Shown: positions 48,243 to 57,344, numbered from the stretch's first letter. The stretch is 64,000 nucleotides of DNA from JAOUEA01 sp041287635 (GCA_041287635.1 JBGGNG010000149.1:1-64000), one strand, 5' to 3'. The notes: generated from the sequence alone by a model not told the origin. Numbers and translations are program-made.

Positions 48243-49598
48243 GTGCGGGCACGTGACATGGTGATGCGCTCGATCGCTCGGCTCGCCGCCCTGGGGTGGT
48301 TCCGCTCGGTCGAGACGGGCGGGGTCGAGCGGGTCCCGTTGCGAGGGCCGACGCTCGTGGTCGCCAACCACGACGGGGGGTTCGTCGATCCCGTCCTCCT
48401 CGCCTCGACGCTGCCGCGGTTTCCTCGATTCCTTGCGATGGCCGGTCTCTGGCGGACCCCGGCTCGGCCGTTCCTGTGGCTCGCCGGAGCGATCCCGGTG
48501 GTCCGCGCATCCGACGGCACGACGTCGGAGAACTCCCGGGCGTTCGCCGCCTGCCACGACGTCCTGTCCAAGCAGGGCATCGTGGCGATCTTCCCTGAGG
48601 GGCGGGCGAGCGACGAGGTGCGGCTGCTGCCCGTGAAGACCGGGGCCGCCCGGATCGCTCTCGGCTCGCATGCCGCCGGCGCCGAAGGTCTTCTCATCGT
48701 GCCGGTCGGGCTGATCTACGAGGACAAGTCGACAGCGCGTGCCCGCGTCTACGTGCGCGTCGGCGTTCCGATCGATCTCGACGCCGAGCTTCCGTCGCTC
48801 GTGTCGACCGGAGGCGCTGCCGACGAGGACGATCGGCACACGGTCGCGGCGCTCACTGCGACGATCCGAGAACGCCTCGCCGCGGTCGCCTTGGACTTCG
48901 AGAGCGCGGCGCAGATGTCGTCGCTCGGGCTCGCCGCCACGATCGCCCTGCGACCCATCGATGCCGACCCCGGCTGGCGACCCACGTTCTCGGCTCGCGA
49001 GGATCTCACGACCCGGCTGGGCGACGCGCCCGAGGTACAGCAGTCCGCGGTCCGCGTCGCCGCCGACGCCTATCGGGCCGGGTTGGAAGCCAACGCGATC
49101 ACCGACGCCGCCGTCGCGACCGACTCGCGACGGCACCGACGGGTGCATCTCGCGGGAGTGGCGGTCGCGGTGCTGGCCGCTGCGCCGGCCGTGGTGGGTG
49201 TGCTGGTCAACGCCGTGCCGGGCACACTCACCTGGCTCGTAGGACGGCGATCGATGGCTCCAGTGACACGGGCGACCGTGAAGTTCCTGGTCGCGTTCGT
49301 CTGCTTCCCGCTGACCTGGCTCGTCGTCCGCTACCTCCCGCCGGTGCGCGATTCGGCGCACCCGTGGTTGATCGCGACGCTGATCGGCCCCGTCTGTGGT
49401 CTCGCGGCTGCGTGGTTCGTGGCGCGCCTGCAGCGCGCCCGACGGGCCCGCGTCAACCTGCGCCGACTCGCCGGGGCGGGTGCCTCCCTCGACGACCTCC
49501 GTGCCCGGCGTGACCGCGTCGTGGAGGCGGTTGGCGTCGTCACGGCCGAAGATCGGTTCGGTCAGGCCGGCGTGCCCGCTGGTAGGCTTGGCGACTGA
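48243..49598 (+). CDS. PlsC-type acyltransferase with C-terminal membrane domain
   Basis: A 451-residue protein. Residues ~30-230 are an acyltransferase with LVVANHDGGFVDPVLL (the His-Asp pair, in the NH-x5-D form), the FPEGRASDEVRLLPVKTGAARIAL phosphate-binding motif and a VPVGLIYEDK block. The second half has two or three membrane helices near residues 300-400. It may acylate lysophosphatidate or glycerol phosphate. GTG 48243 follows GGGAGGA by 7 nt. rpsO begins 2 bp after its stop, but has its own promoter. Confidence 0.85.
   Translation: MRARDMVMRSIARLAALGWFRSVETGGVERVPLRGPTLVVANHDGGFVDPVLLASTLPRFPRFLAMAGLWRTPARPFLWLAGAIPVVRASDGTTSENSRAFAACHDVLSKQGIVAIFPEGRASDEVRLLPVKTGAARIALGSHAAGAEGLLIVPVGLIYEDKSTARARVYVRVGVPIDLDAELPSLVSTGGAADEDDRHTVAALTATIRERLAAVALDFESAAQMSSLGLAATIALRPIDADPGWRPTFSAREDLTTRLGDAPEVQQSAVRVAADAYRAGLEANAITDAAVATDSRRHRRVHLAGVAVAVLAAAPAVVGVLVNAVPGTLTWLVGRRSMAPVTRATVKFLVAFVCFPLTWLVVRYLPPVRDSAHPWLIATLIGPVCGLAAAWFVARLQRARRARVNLRRLAGAGASLDDLRARRDRVVEAVGVVTAEDRFGQAGVPAGRLGD
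49583..49588 (+). promoter_or_regulatory. -10 element of rpsO
   Basis: TAGGCT lies 12 nt before ATG 49601, within the end of the acyltransferase gene. It predicts a leader of about 6 nt. Confidence 0.5.
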
Positions 49599-49600
49599 CC

Positions 49601-49870
49601 ATGACGTTGACCAAGGAATCGAAGTCCCAGATCATCGCCGAGTACGCGCGTTCCGACGGCGATACCGGCTCGGCCGAGGTGCAGATCGCGGTGCTGACGA
49701 CCCGCATCGCCGAGCTGACCGAGCATCTCAAGACCCACAAGCACGACCACGCGTCGCGCCGCGGCCTGCTGAAGATGGTCGGTCGTCGGCGTCGCCTCCT
49801 CGACTACCTCCGCAACGAGGACATCGAGCGGTACCGCGACGTGATCGCGCGTCTGGGCCTGCGTCGCTGA
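49601..49870 (+). CDS. rpsO: 30S ribosomal protein S15
   Basis: 89 residues, the usual size. It binds the central domain of 16S rRNA. The family run from GDTGSAEVQIAVLTTRIAELTEHLK to HASRRGLLKMVGRRRRLLDYLRNED is intact. rpsO-pnp is one of the most conserved gene pairs in bacteria. A hairpin follows the stop. Confidence 0.98.
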   Translation: MTLTKESKSQIIAEYARSDGDTGSAEVQIAVLTTRIAELTEHLKTHKHDHASRRGLLKMVGRRRRLLDYLRNEDIERYRDVIARLGLRR

Positions 49871-49882
49871 GGCTCGCGCACC

Positions 49883-49913
49883 CCGTCCGGCGCGCTCTCG
49901 CGGGGCCGGACGG
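49883..49913 (+). terminator. Hairpin between rpsO and pnp
   Basis: CCGTCCGG (49883-49890) pairs with CCGGACGG (49906-49913), and inside it CGCG pairs with CGCG around CTCT, leaving a GGG bulge. No T-run follows. It could end the rpsO message or be the start of a processed pnp leader. Confidence 0.6.
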
Positions 49914-49941
49914 CACGAAGGAGTGATGCGAACGACCCACC

Positions 49942-49963
49942 GGATCCGCCGGAGGCGGGATCC
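49942..49963 (+). promoter_or_regulatory. Second hairpin in the pnp leader
   Basis: GGATCCGCC and GGCGGGATCC pair with one bulged G around a GGA turn. In E. coli PNPase represses its own synthesis through a leader hairpin; a similar role here is only an inference. The 238-bp rpsO-pnp gap ends in AAGGAGGAAGG just before the pnp start. Confidence 0.4.
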
Positions 49964-50108
49964 AGGTCGGTAATCAGTAGCGAGCTTCCGGACGGCTTCC
50001 CGGCTTCGGCCGGAGTGCCCGGCGGCCCACCACTGAGGATCGGCCGACCCGCCTCCTTCTCGAACCGCGCACGCACGATGCGTGCGCCACACCAAGGAGG
50101 AAGGCCAC

Positions 50109-52481
50109 ATGGCCACCATCACCAAGTCCCACGCGTTCGGCGATCGGGACATCGCGCTCGAGACCGGCCGCATGGCCAAGCTCGCCGACGGCGCCGTCGT
50201 CGTCACCTACGGCGAGACCCAGGTGCTCGCCACCTGCGTCAGCAGCAACCCCCGCGAGGGAATCGACTTCTTCCCGCTCACGATCGATGTGGAAGAGCGC
50301 ATGTACGCCGCGGGCAAGATCCCAGGCAGCTTCTTCCGCCGTGAGGGACGGCCCTCGGAGACGGCGATCCTGACCTGCCGGCTGATCGACCGCCCGCTGC
50401 GGCCCACGTTCAAGGACGGGTTCCGCGACGAGGTGCAGGTCGTCATCACCGTGCTCGGCGTCGACGGGGAGAACCCCTACGACATCCCCGCGATGAACGC
50501 CGCCTCGGTCGCCACGTGCCTTGCCGGCCTGCCGTTCGACGGCCCTGTCGCCTCGGTGCGGATGGGCCTGATCGACGGGCAGTGGGTCATCAACCCGACG
50601 TTCCAGCAGGTCGAGGAGGCGACGTTCGACGTGGTCGTGGCCGGCCGCAAGAATGACGCCGGTGAGATCGACGTGCTGATGATCGAGGGCGAGGCGCCCG
50701 ACAACACCTGGGACCTGCTCGCCGGCGGCGCGCCCGCGCCGACCGAGGAGACCGTGGCCGAGGGGCTCGAGGCCGCGAAGCGCGCGATCGACGAGCAGAT
50801 CGGCTTCCAGCGTGCCTTCATCGACGAGGCCGGCGTCAGCGAGCAGGACTGGACCCCGCGTCCGCTCTACGGCGACGACGTCTACGAGATCGTCTCGTCG
50901 TTCTCGGCCGGCCGCCTCGCCGAGGCGATCGTGCCCGACAAGGCCGAGCGCGAGGCGAAGCTCGACGCGCTGAAGGCCGAGACGAAGGAGCACGTCGCCG
51001 CGCAGCTCGGAGCCGAGGGCACGGATCGTCTTGGCGAGTTCGGCGCCGCGTGGAAGCAGGTGCAGAAGAAGGTCATGCGGGCCCGCGTGATCAAGGAGGG
51101 CATCCGACTCGACGGTCGCACGCCCACCGAGATCCGACCGTTGTCGGCCGAGGTCGGCGTGCTGAAGCGCGCGCACGGCTCGGCGCTGTTCAGCCGCGGC
51201 GACACCCAGGTGTTGAACATCACCACGCTCGGCATGCTGCGTATGACCCAGATGATCGACACGCTCGACCTCGAGGACACCAAGCGGTACATGCACCACT
51301 ACAACTTCCCGCCGTTCTCGACCGGCGAGACGGGCCGCGTGGGTTCGCCCCGCCGGCGCGAGATCGGACACGGCGCGCTCGCCGAGCGTGCCCTGATCCC
51401 GGTGGTGCCGCACGAGGACGAGTTCCCCTACGCGCTGCGCCTCGTGAGTGACGTGCTGAGCTCGAACGGCTCCACGTCGATGGCGAGCGTCTGCGGCTCG
51501 ACCCTGTCGCTGATGGACGCCGGCGTGCCGATCAAGGCTCCCGTCGCGGGCATCGCGATGGGCATGATCGCCGACGACGGCGCGTTCGTGACGCTCACCG
51601 ACATCCTCGGCGCCGAAGACGCGCTCGGCGACATGGACTTCAAGGTCGCCGGCACGCGTGAGTTCGTCACCGCGATCCAGCTCGACATGAAGGTCACCGG
51701 CCTGCCCGGCTCGGTGCTGGCCGATGCGCTGAAGCAGGCTCGCGAGGCTCGCTTCCAGATCCTCGACGTGATGGAGGCCGCGATCCCGGCGCCACGCGAG
51801 GAGGTCAACGCCAAGGCGCCGCGCATCATCTCGATCCAGATCCCGGTCGACAAGATCGGCGAGGTGATCGGCCCCAAGGGCAAGCGCATCAACGAGATCA
51901 TCGCGCTGACCGGCGCCGACATCGACATCCAGGACGACGGCACGGTGCTGATCGGCTCCACGCTCGGCGCAGAGGGCGCCGACGAGGCGGCCCACATGAT
52001 CGACGAGATCGCGAACCCGCGTCCGGTGCTCGTGGGGGAGCAGTACGAAGGCACGGTGGTGAAGACCACGACGTTCGGCGCCTTCGTGAACCTCGTGCCT
52101 GGTCGAGACGGCCTGGTGCACATCTCGAAGCTGGGCAAGGGCAAGCGCCTCAGCAGCGTCGAGGAAGCCGTGAAGGAAGGCGACACGCTGACCGTGCTCG
52201 TCGAGGACATCGACACTCAGGGCAAGATCAGCCTGAAGCCGGTCGGCGAGGAATGGGCGATCCCCGAGGGCCAGGCCGACGAGTCCGGCGGCGGCCGTGA
52301 TCGCAACCGCGGCGGCGGCAGGGATCGGGGAGACCGTGGCGGTCGTGACCGCGACCGTGGAGGCGACCGGGGTGACCGCGGCGACCGTCGAGGCCGGCGT
52401 TTCCGGGACGATCAGGGCGGTGGTCAAGGCGACGCTCCCGCGGCGGCCGAGGCTCCCGCGGACGCGCCCGCCGGCGAGTAG
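50109..52481 (+). CDS. pnp: Polynucleotide phosphorylase with RG-rich tail
   Basis: A 790-residue 3'-5' exoribonuclease using phosphate. Two RNase PH domains (ETGRMAKLADGAVVVTYGETQVLATCV at the start; DGRTPTEIRPLSAEVG and RGDTQVLNITTL later), KH (GEVIGPKGKRINEI) and S1 (YEGTVVKTTTFGAFVNLVPGRDGLVHISKL) are complete. The last ~60 residues are repeats of Arg, Gly and Asp (RGG/RGD-like), a possible RNA-binding tail. ATG 50109 follows AAGGAGGAAGG; a GTG nine codons upstream is less likely. Confidence 0.97.
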   Translation: MATITKSHAFGDRDIALETGRMAKLADGAVVVTYGETQVLATCVSSNPREGIDFFPLTIDVEERMYAAGKIPGSFFRREGRPSETAILTCRLIDRPLRPTFKDGFRDEVQVVITVLGVDGENPYDIPAMNAASVATCLAGLPFDGPVASVRMGLIDGQWVINPTFQQVEEATFDVVVAGRKNDAGEIDVLMIEGEAPDNTWDLLAGGAPAPTEETVAEGLEAAKRAIDEQIGFQRAFIDEAGVSEQDWTPRPLYGDDVYEIVSSFSAGRLAEAIVPDKAEREAKLDALKAETKEHVAAQLGAEGTDRLGEFGAAWKQVQKKVMRARVIKEGIRLDGRTPTEIRPLSAEVGVLKRAHGSALFSRGDTQVLNITTLGMLRMTQMIDTLDLEDTKRYMHHYNFPPFSTGETGRVGSPRRREIGHGALAERALIPVVPHEDEFPYALRLVSDVLSSNGSTSMASVCGSTLSLMDAGVPIKAPVAGIAMGMIADDGAFVTLTDILGAEDALGDMDFKVAGTREFVTAIQLDMKVTGLPGSVLADALKQAREARFQILDVMEAAIPAPREEVNAKAPRIISIQIPVDKIGEVIGPKGKRINEIIALTGADIDIQDDGTVLIGSTLGAEGADEAAHMIDEIANPRPVLVGEQYEGTVVKTTTFGAFVNLVPGRDGLVHISKLGKGKRLSSVEEAVKEGDTLTVLVEDIDTQGKISLKPVGEEWAIPEGQADESGGGRDRNRGGGRDRGDRGGRDRDRGGDRGDRGDRRGRRFRDDQGGGQGDAPAAAEAPADAPAGE

Positions 52482-52500
52482 GCGCCCCGGTCACACTCCG

Positions 52501-53775
52501 ATGCCCATCGAACGGACCGAGTTCAGCTCGGGCCTGCGAGTCGTCACGGAGCGGATGCCCGGCGTCCGCTCCGTGTCGCTCGGCTTCTGGGTGCTCGCCG
52601 GTTCCCGAGACGAGCGACCCCAGGTCAGCGGCTCGAGCCACTTCCTCGAGCACCTGCTGTTCAAGGGCACCGATCGTCGCAGCGCCCTCGACATCGCGGA
52701 GAACTTCGACGCCGTCGGGGGTGACGTGAACGCGTTCACCGCCCGCGAGTACACGTGCTACTACGCGCGCGTGCTCGACGGTGACCTCGAGATGGCCGTC
52801 GATCACCTGGCCGACATGGTGCAGCACTCGGTGATCAGGGCCGACGACCTCGATGCCGAGCGCCAGGTGATCCTCGAGGAGATCAACATGCACGAGGACT
52901 CGCCCGAGGACGTCGTGCACGACCTCTACACGCAGACCCTGTGGCCCGAGCACCCGCTCGGCCGACCGATCCTCGGCACGGTGGAGACGATCCTCGCCGC
53001 GAACCGAGCCTCGGTGCGCCGCTTCTACGGGCGACACTACGTGCCGGGCAACCTCGTCGTCGCCGCCGCCGGCAACCTGCGTCACGACGACCTCGTCCGG
53101 CTGCTGAAGCAACGCATGGACACCGGGCGGCGCCTCTCGGCCCGTGACACCTCCGTGTGGAACCTGCGGGCGCCCGGGCGGGCTCCGAGGCCGTCGGGCA
53201 AGCATCTCGTGAAGCGACGCAAGACCGAGCAGGCGCACATCTGCCTCGGCACGAACGGGCTGGCGCGCAACGACCCCGATCGATTCGCGTTCCTCGTCGT
53301 GAACACCGCCCTCGGGGGCGGCATGTCCTCGAGGCTGTTCCAAGAGGTGCGCGAGAAACGCGGCCTGGCCTACACCGTCTACAGCTATCACGCGCAGTAC
53401 ACCGAGGCGGGGCTCTTCTCAGCCTACGCGGGCACGACACCGAGCCGCGCGCAGGAGGTCGTGTCGCTGCTCCGTCGCGAGCTCGAGCTCGTGCGCGACG
53501 GGGGTTTGACCGAGGAGGAGTTCGAGCGGGCGAAGGGACACGTCAAGGGCTCGATGGTGCTCTCCCTCGAGGACCCCGGCGGCCGCATGAGCCGACTCGG
53601 GAAGTCCGAAATCGCCCACGGCGAGATCCTCTCGGTCGACCAGGCGCTGCGTCGCATCGACCACGTTACCCTCGACGATGCGCATCGCGTGGCCGAACGG
53701 GTACTGTCGCAACCGATGACGCTCACCGTCCTCGGGCCCTTCACCGCCTCCGCGTTTCGGGAGGTCATGGCGTGA
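52501..53775 (+). CDS. M16-family zinc peptidase (PepR)
   Basis: A 424-residue processing peptidase. The inverted zinc motif HFLEH (in SSHFLEHLLFKG) and the downstream Glu in RQVILEEINMHEDSP are intact, and the C-terminal half is the inactive partner domain with GGGMSSRLFQEVREKRGLAYTV. pnp-pepR-dapB is the actinobacterial order. Its substrates are unknown. It overlaps dapB by 4 bp; the frame is open upstream into the pnp tail, but the family starts near IERTEFSSGLRVV. Confidence 0.92.
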   Translation: MPIERTEFSSGLRVVTERMPGVRSVSLGFWVLAGSRDERPQVSGSSHFLEHLLFKGTDRRSALDIAENFDAVGGDVNAFTAREYTCYYARVLDGDLEMAVDHLADMVQHSVIRADDLDAERQVILEEINMHEDSPEDVVHDLYTQTLWPEHPLGRPILGTVETILAANRASVRRFYGRHYVPGNLVVAAAGNLRHDDLVRLLKQRMDTGRRLSARDTSVWNLRAPGRAPRPSGKHLVKRRKTEQAHICLGTNGLARNDPDRFAFLVVNTALGGGMSSRLFQEVREKRGLAYTVYSYHAQYTEAGLFSAYAGTTPSRAQEVVSLLRRELELVRDGGLTEEEFERAKGHVKGSMVLSLEDPGGRMSRLGKSEIAHGEILSVDQALRRIDHVTLDDAHRVAERVLSQPMTLTVLGPFTASAFREVMA

Positions 53776-54554
53776 TCCGCGTCGGGGTCGTCGGCGCCAC
53801 GGGCCGCATGGGCCGCGAGGTCTGCCGGGCCGTCGCGGCCGACCCCGAGCTGGTCCTCGTGGCCGCAGTGTCGCGCTCCGCACCGGGCGTCACGCTCGCC
53901 GACGCGATCGGGCTCGACGGCGAGGCCCGCTCCCTCGTGCTCGCCGAGCACCTTGAGGGCGTCCGCGACGCCGGCGCCGAGGTGCTCGTCGACTTCACGT
54001 CGCCTGCACACGCCTCGGAGCACGTGGCATGGGGCATCGCCAACGGCGTGCACGTCGTTGTCGGGACGACCGGGTTCGAGCTCGACGAGGCGTGGCGTGA
54101 GGCTCCCGTGGGGGTGATCGTGGCTCCCAACTTCGCGATCGGCGCGGTGCTGCTGATGCGGTTCGCCGAGCAGGCCGCACGCACCATGTCGTCCGCAGAG
54201 GTGATCGAGCTTCATCACGAGGGGAAGGCTGACGCGCCGAGCGGCACCGCGCTGCTCACAGCCAGGCTCATCGCAGCCGCCCGTGGCGACGGCGCTGGTG
54301 CGCCGGGTGGTGACGGCGCGTTCCCCGGGGCGCGGGGAGCCGACGTCGACGGTGTGCGGGTCCACTCGGTGCGACTGCCGGGGCTCGTCGCGCACGAAGA
54401 GGTGATCTTCGGCGGACAGGGCCAGACGTTGACGCTCCGCCACGACTCCACCGATCGGACGTCCTTCATGCCCGGTGTGCTGCTCGCGATCAAGGCCGCA
54501 CCCACGCGGCCGGGACTCACGATCGGGTTGGAGCCCCTTCTGGGACTCTCGTGA
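53772..54554 (+). CDS. dapB: 4-hydroxy-tetrahydrodipicolinate reductase
   Basis: Lysine and diaminopimelate pathway, using NAD(P)H. The Rossmann motif VGVVGATGRMGREV starts the protein; VDFTSPAH, VVGTTGF and the signature ELHHEGKADAPSGTAL follow. 260 residues, standard. dapA, the preceding enzyme of the pathway, is 2.8 kb downstream, separated by accessory genes. Confidence 0.96.
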   Translation: MIRVGVVGATGRMGREVCRAVAADPELVLVAAVSRSAPGVTLADAIGLDGEARSLVLAEHLEGVRDAGAEVLVDFTSPAHASEHVAWGIANGVHVVVGTTGFELDEAWREAPVGVIVAPNFAIGAVLLMRFAEQAARTMSSAEVIELHHEGKADAPSGTALLTARLIAAARGDGAGAPGGDGAFPGARGADVDGVRVHSVRLPGLVAHEEVIFGGQGQTLTLRHDSTDRTSFMPGVLLAIKAAPTRPGLTIGLEPLLGLS

Positions 54555-54667
54555 GCAAGCGGCTGGCGGTCGTCGTCGCCGGCCCGACTCGCTCTCGCAC
54601 TGCCGTTCGAGGACCTCGTCGGACCATCGACCGCGTGCTTACCGATCTCGTCGACGGACTCAACTAG
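54551..54667 (+). CDS. Tiny ORF after dapB, doubtful
   Basis: A 38-codon ORF from GTG 54551, which overlaps the dapB stop in the GTGA pattern, to TAG 54667. It is basic with no known domain. Its stop overlaps the stop of the convergent LysE pseudogene. The overlap is the only reason to note it. Confidence 0.2.
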   Translation: MSKRLAVVVAGPTRSRTAVRGPRRTIDRVLTDLVDGLN

Positions 54668-55298
54668 CCCCCTACGCCCTGCACCACGAACGCGACGCCG
54701 ATCCCGAGCAGCAGTACCGACAGCCCGATCCGCACCCATGCGAGCGCCCACTCGCCGAGCAGCGCCCGGCTGCCGGTGCCCATGAGCGCCGACCCGAAGT
54801 CGGTGAGCGACACGCCGAGCGTCATCGCGACCGCGGTGAGCAGCGCGACGTCACGACCTCCATCGGCGCTGGCCTCGGCCATCACGGCCGCCGCTGTGGT
54901 GGCGAAGAAGATCCAGGCGCCTGGGTTCACGATCACGAGGAGCACGCCCCGCGCGGTGGGACCGAGGCGAGCGCCGGTCCTGCCGACGACCGGCACGCCG
55001 ACCGCCTCCCGCCGGAGCGTGCGCAGCTCGTTCAGCGCGAGATACACGAGGAAGAGTCCCCCGACGATGCGGAGACCCCGCACAAGCTCGGGCGAGGCTC
55101 CATCGTCGAGAACCCGAGCGCCAGCGTCGCCAGCACGACGAACAGCATGCCGTTGGCGCCGAGCATCACCCGGAACCCCTGACCGATGCCGTGGCGAGCG
55201 GTCTCGTTGAGGATCAGCAGCTGGACCGGTCCGGGCGCTGCACCGAGGGCAGCGCCGAGCGCGAAGGCCGGCACGAGGTGCTCGCCCCACGCGCTCAC
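54664..55298 (-). pseudogene. LysE/RhtB-family exporter, frameshifted
   Basis: The N-terminal half (GTG 55298, with AAPGPVQLLILNETARHGIGQGFRVMLGANGMLF) and the C-terminal half (SPELVRGLRIVGGLFLVYLALNELR to the TAG at 54664) are both clear LysE-type exporter sequence but lie in different frames. A one-base loss near 55105-55115 (minus-strand GGTTCTCGAC) would explain it. LysE proteins export amino acids through about six helices. It is either a recent pseudogene or an assembly error. The start overlaps the SixA-like gene stop by 4 bp. Confidence 0.75.
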
Positions 55299-55771
55299 GG
55301 ACCGATCTCGCCGTCCTGGGCGAGACGAAGCTCATCGACCGTGATCGTGCCGTCGGCGTCGCGGCGCACCAAGATCCCCTCGCATTCGCGGAACGGCGCG
55401 ACCTCGTCGCCGGTCAGGCCGAACGCGGCGCGCTCCACCAGCGGGGTGTGACTGATCGCGAGGCCGGTCCCGCCCTCGGGGAGCTGGTCGAGCAGGGCCA
55501 CCACTCCCGCGGCCATCCCCTCCGGGCTGCCGCCGCTCGCATCGTGCCCTCCCAGCCCCGGCACCACGGCATGGTCGGGAAGCTGCTGCATGGCGCCTCG
55601 TAGGAACCACGCCGCGGTCTCGGCCGCCCGCGCGGCCGGGGAGACGAACACCCGGTCGTAGCTGCGAGGCGTGGTGCGGCCGATCTCCTCGGCCGCGACT
55701 CGTCCCTCGGCCGAGAGGGCATCCGCGTGCGGGTCGCGGCGTGAGTGTCGACGAAGTTCGAGCTGTTCCAT
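55295..55771 (-). CDS. SixA-like histidine phosphatase
   Basis: A 158-residue member of the histidine phosphatase superfamily. The catalytic RHG motif reads RRHSRRDPHADALSAEG, and the second His is in LAISHTPLVERAA. SixA acts on phosphohistidine of phosphorelay proteins; small actinobacterial versions are uncharacterised. ATG 55771 follows AGGAGG by 10 nt; the frame is open to 55804. Divergent from the lipoprotein gene at 55813. Confidence 0.85.
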   Translation of the reverse strand: MEQLELRRHSRRDPHADALSAEGRVAAEEIGRTTPRSYDRVFVSPAARAAETAAWFLRGAMQQLPDHAVVPGLGGHDASGGSPEGMAAGVVALLDQLPEGGTGLAISHTPLVERAAFGLTGDEVAPFRECEGILVRRDADGTITVDELRLAQDGEIGP

Positions 55772-55798
55772 GTGGATCGAGCCTCCTGGAGGTTCGCG

Positions 55799-55804
55799 TA
55801 TCAT
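55799..55804 (+). promoter_or_regulatory. -10 element of the lipoprotein gene (leaderless)
   Basis: TATCAT ends 8 nt before GTG 55813 with no Shine-Dalgarno site. Confidence 0.55.
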
Positions 55805-55812
55805 GCCGCGCC

Positions 55813-56286
55813 GTGACCCCCCTGCGCCGCATCTCCGTGCCGCTCCTCGCGCTCTCGCTCGCGCTCATCGGGTCGGCCTGCACCGAGGGCGACGGGGGAG
55901 CGAGCGCCGTGCCGACCGCCCCCTCGCTCAGCGGGGGGGTGGTGAGCGAGGACACGGGCGAGACGGAGTTCCTTCCCGGGCGGTTCATCTACCAGTTCAA
56001 CAGCATCACGGCTCAGGCAGCGTTCGAGGGCAACGTCGCGACGATGAACATCCGTAACGGGACGGGATCGGACCTCGGTGCACCGTCCCTGTACGTGGTC
56101 GGAACGGACGACCGACGCTATGACGGGATGGTCGAGGGTGCAGCTCCTGTCGCCGATGGCGACCAGGTGACCCTCGAGTTCACGTTCCCGGAGCCGGTGA
56201 CGCCGCAGACGATCGGGCTCGTGATCCTGTCGTTCGGCGACGACAACGTCGGGGCCATGGCTCCGGTGCCGAGACCGAACGCCTGA
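55813..56286 (+). CDS. Putative lipoprotein, unknown function
   Basis: A 157-residue exported protein with the signal LRRISVPLLALSLALIGSAC, a good lipobox. The mature domain is beta-rich (YQFNSITAQAAFEGNVATMNIRNGTGS, VTLEFTFPEPV) and has no recognised family; it might be an immunoglobulin-like fold. GTG 55813 is set by the -10 hexamer. A secreted protein gene follows 61 bp downstream on the same strand. Confidence 0.72.
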   Translation: MTPLRRISVPLLALSLALIGSACTEGDGGASAVPTAPSLSGGVVSEDTGETEFLPGRFIYQFNSITAQAAFEGNVATMNIRNGTGSDLGAPSLYVVGTDDRRYDGMVEGAAPVADGDQVTLEFTFPEPVTPQTIGLVILSFGDDNVGAMAPVPRPNA

Positions 56287-56347
56287 ACCCGGCGGACCGT
56301 CGCGGGATAGACTCGGGCCCGACCCCGCCCGGAAGGACGTCCCCCCG

Positions 56348-56770
56348 ATGCCCCGACCGATCCGCGTGGCGCTCGTCGTGGCGCTCGTGTTGAGCGTGCT
56401 CGGGTTCCTCGCCGAACCGGGCGTCGCCGGCAGCCGCGTCGACCCCGTCATCAGGAACCGCATGACCGGATGGGTGTCGAGGACGGGTGGGTTCCACATC
56501 TACCGACCGGGGGCCACCGCGCGCCTGCAGGTCGGCGTGTGGCCATCCTTCGCAGGAGAGACCGTGCGGGCTCGCCTCGAGTGGCGAGGTCAGGGGCGTT
56601 CGTGGCGTCTGCTCGACCGCTCGGGCGCCTCCCTGAACCGCGACAGCCGGGCGATGTTCGAGGTCCGCAGGGTCCCCGAGGGATTCAGCTTCAGGATCAG
56701 GGTCCGGATCGAGGCGACGCAGGAACACAGGGCTGAACGGTCGGGCTGGTCATATTTCCGAGCGCGCTGA
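56348..56770 (+). CDS. Small secreted basic protein, unknown function
   Basis: A 140-residue protein with a signal peptide (RVALVVALVLSVLGFLAEP, cleavage after VAG). The mature part is Arg-rich and beta-predicted (RLQVGVWPSFAGETVRARLEWRG). No domain is recognised. GGAAGGA precedes the ATG by 9 nt. It converges on the cobalamin adenosyltransferase gene, 11 bp away. Confidence 0.7.
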   Translation: MPRPIRVALVVALVLSVLGFLAEPGVAGSRVDPVIRNRMTGWVSRTGGFHIYRPGATARLQVGVWPSFAGETVRARLEWRGQGRSWRLLDRSGASLNRDSRAMFEVRRVPEGFSFRIRVRIEATQEHRAERSGWSYFRAR

Positions 56771-56781
56771 CGACGCCGACT

Positions 56782-57330
56782 TCAGTCGTGACTGGGTGGC
56801 TCGCCCTCGCCGGCGGCCCGTCGAGCCAGCACGAACAGCAGGTCGCTCAGTCGGTTGAGGTAGCGGCGAACCTCGGGGTTGGTCGTGCGCCCGTATCGCG
56901 CGAGGGAGATCGTCGCGCGCTCGGCGCGACGGATCGTGCTCCTCGCGACGTCGAGAGCCGCGCTCACGGGGTCGGCTCCCGGCACGATGAAGACCTCGGG
57001 CAGCGGTCGATCGGCCACCAGTTCGTCGATGCGCGCCTCGAGACGCTCCGTCATCTCCTGCGTCACGAGGGAGACCCCCGCCGTCAGCTTGGCCCGTTGG
57101 TCCGGGTTCGTCGCGAGGTCGGCTCCGACGATGAACAGCTCCCGCTGCAGCTCGAGGATCTCGTCGGCCATCGACGGGTCGCCCGTGAGCGACCGTGCCA
57201 GACCCAGGACCGCGACCGCCTCGTCGGTGGTGCCGTAGGCCTCGGTGACCGGGTCGTCCTTCGGTACGCGGCCCCCGTAGAGCAGCCCCGTCGTGCCGTC
57301 GTCCACGGTCTTCGTGTAGATGCGCGGCAT
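56782..57330 (-). CDS. PduO-type cobalamin adenosyltransferase
   Basis: A 182-residue enzyme that adds adenosyl from ATP to cob(I)alamin, making the cofactor of methylmalonyl-CoA mutase and ribonucleotide reductases. YTKTVDDGTTGLLYGGRVPKDDP holds the ATP-binding N-terminus; the signature SAALDVARSTIRRAERATI and EVRRYLNRLSDLLFVLAR complete it. It implies B12 use. No cobalamin riboswitch is seen; TATGCT 8 nt upstream of the ATG suggests a leaderless message. Confidence 0.93.
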   Translation of the reverse strand: MPRIYTKTVDDGTTGLLYGGRVPKDDPVTEAYGTTDEAVAVLGLARSLTGDPSMADEILELQRELFIVGADLATNPDQRAKLTAGVSLVTQEMTERLEARIDELVADRPLPEVFIVPGADPVSAALDVARSTIRRAERATISLARYGRTTNPEVRRYLNRLSDLLFVLARRAAGEGEPPSHD

Positions 57331-57338
57331 GGCCCGCT

Positions 57339-57344
57339 AGCATA
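57339..57344 (-). promoter_or_regulatory. -10 element of the adenosyltransferase gene (leaderless)
   Basis: Minus-strand TATGCT ends 8 nt before ATG 57330. Confidence 0.55.

Noticed and set aside
49974..52427. An 800-codon minus-strand open frame opposite pnp
   Set aside because: Shadow of pnp; composition dominated by Asp, His, Arg and Val, with no domain.
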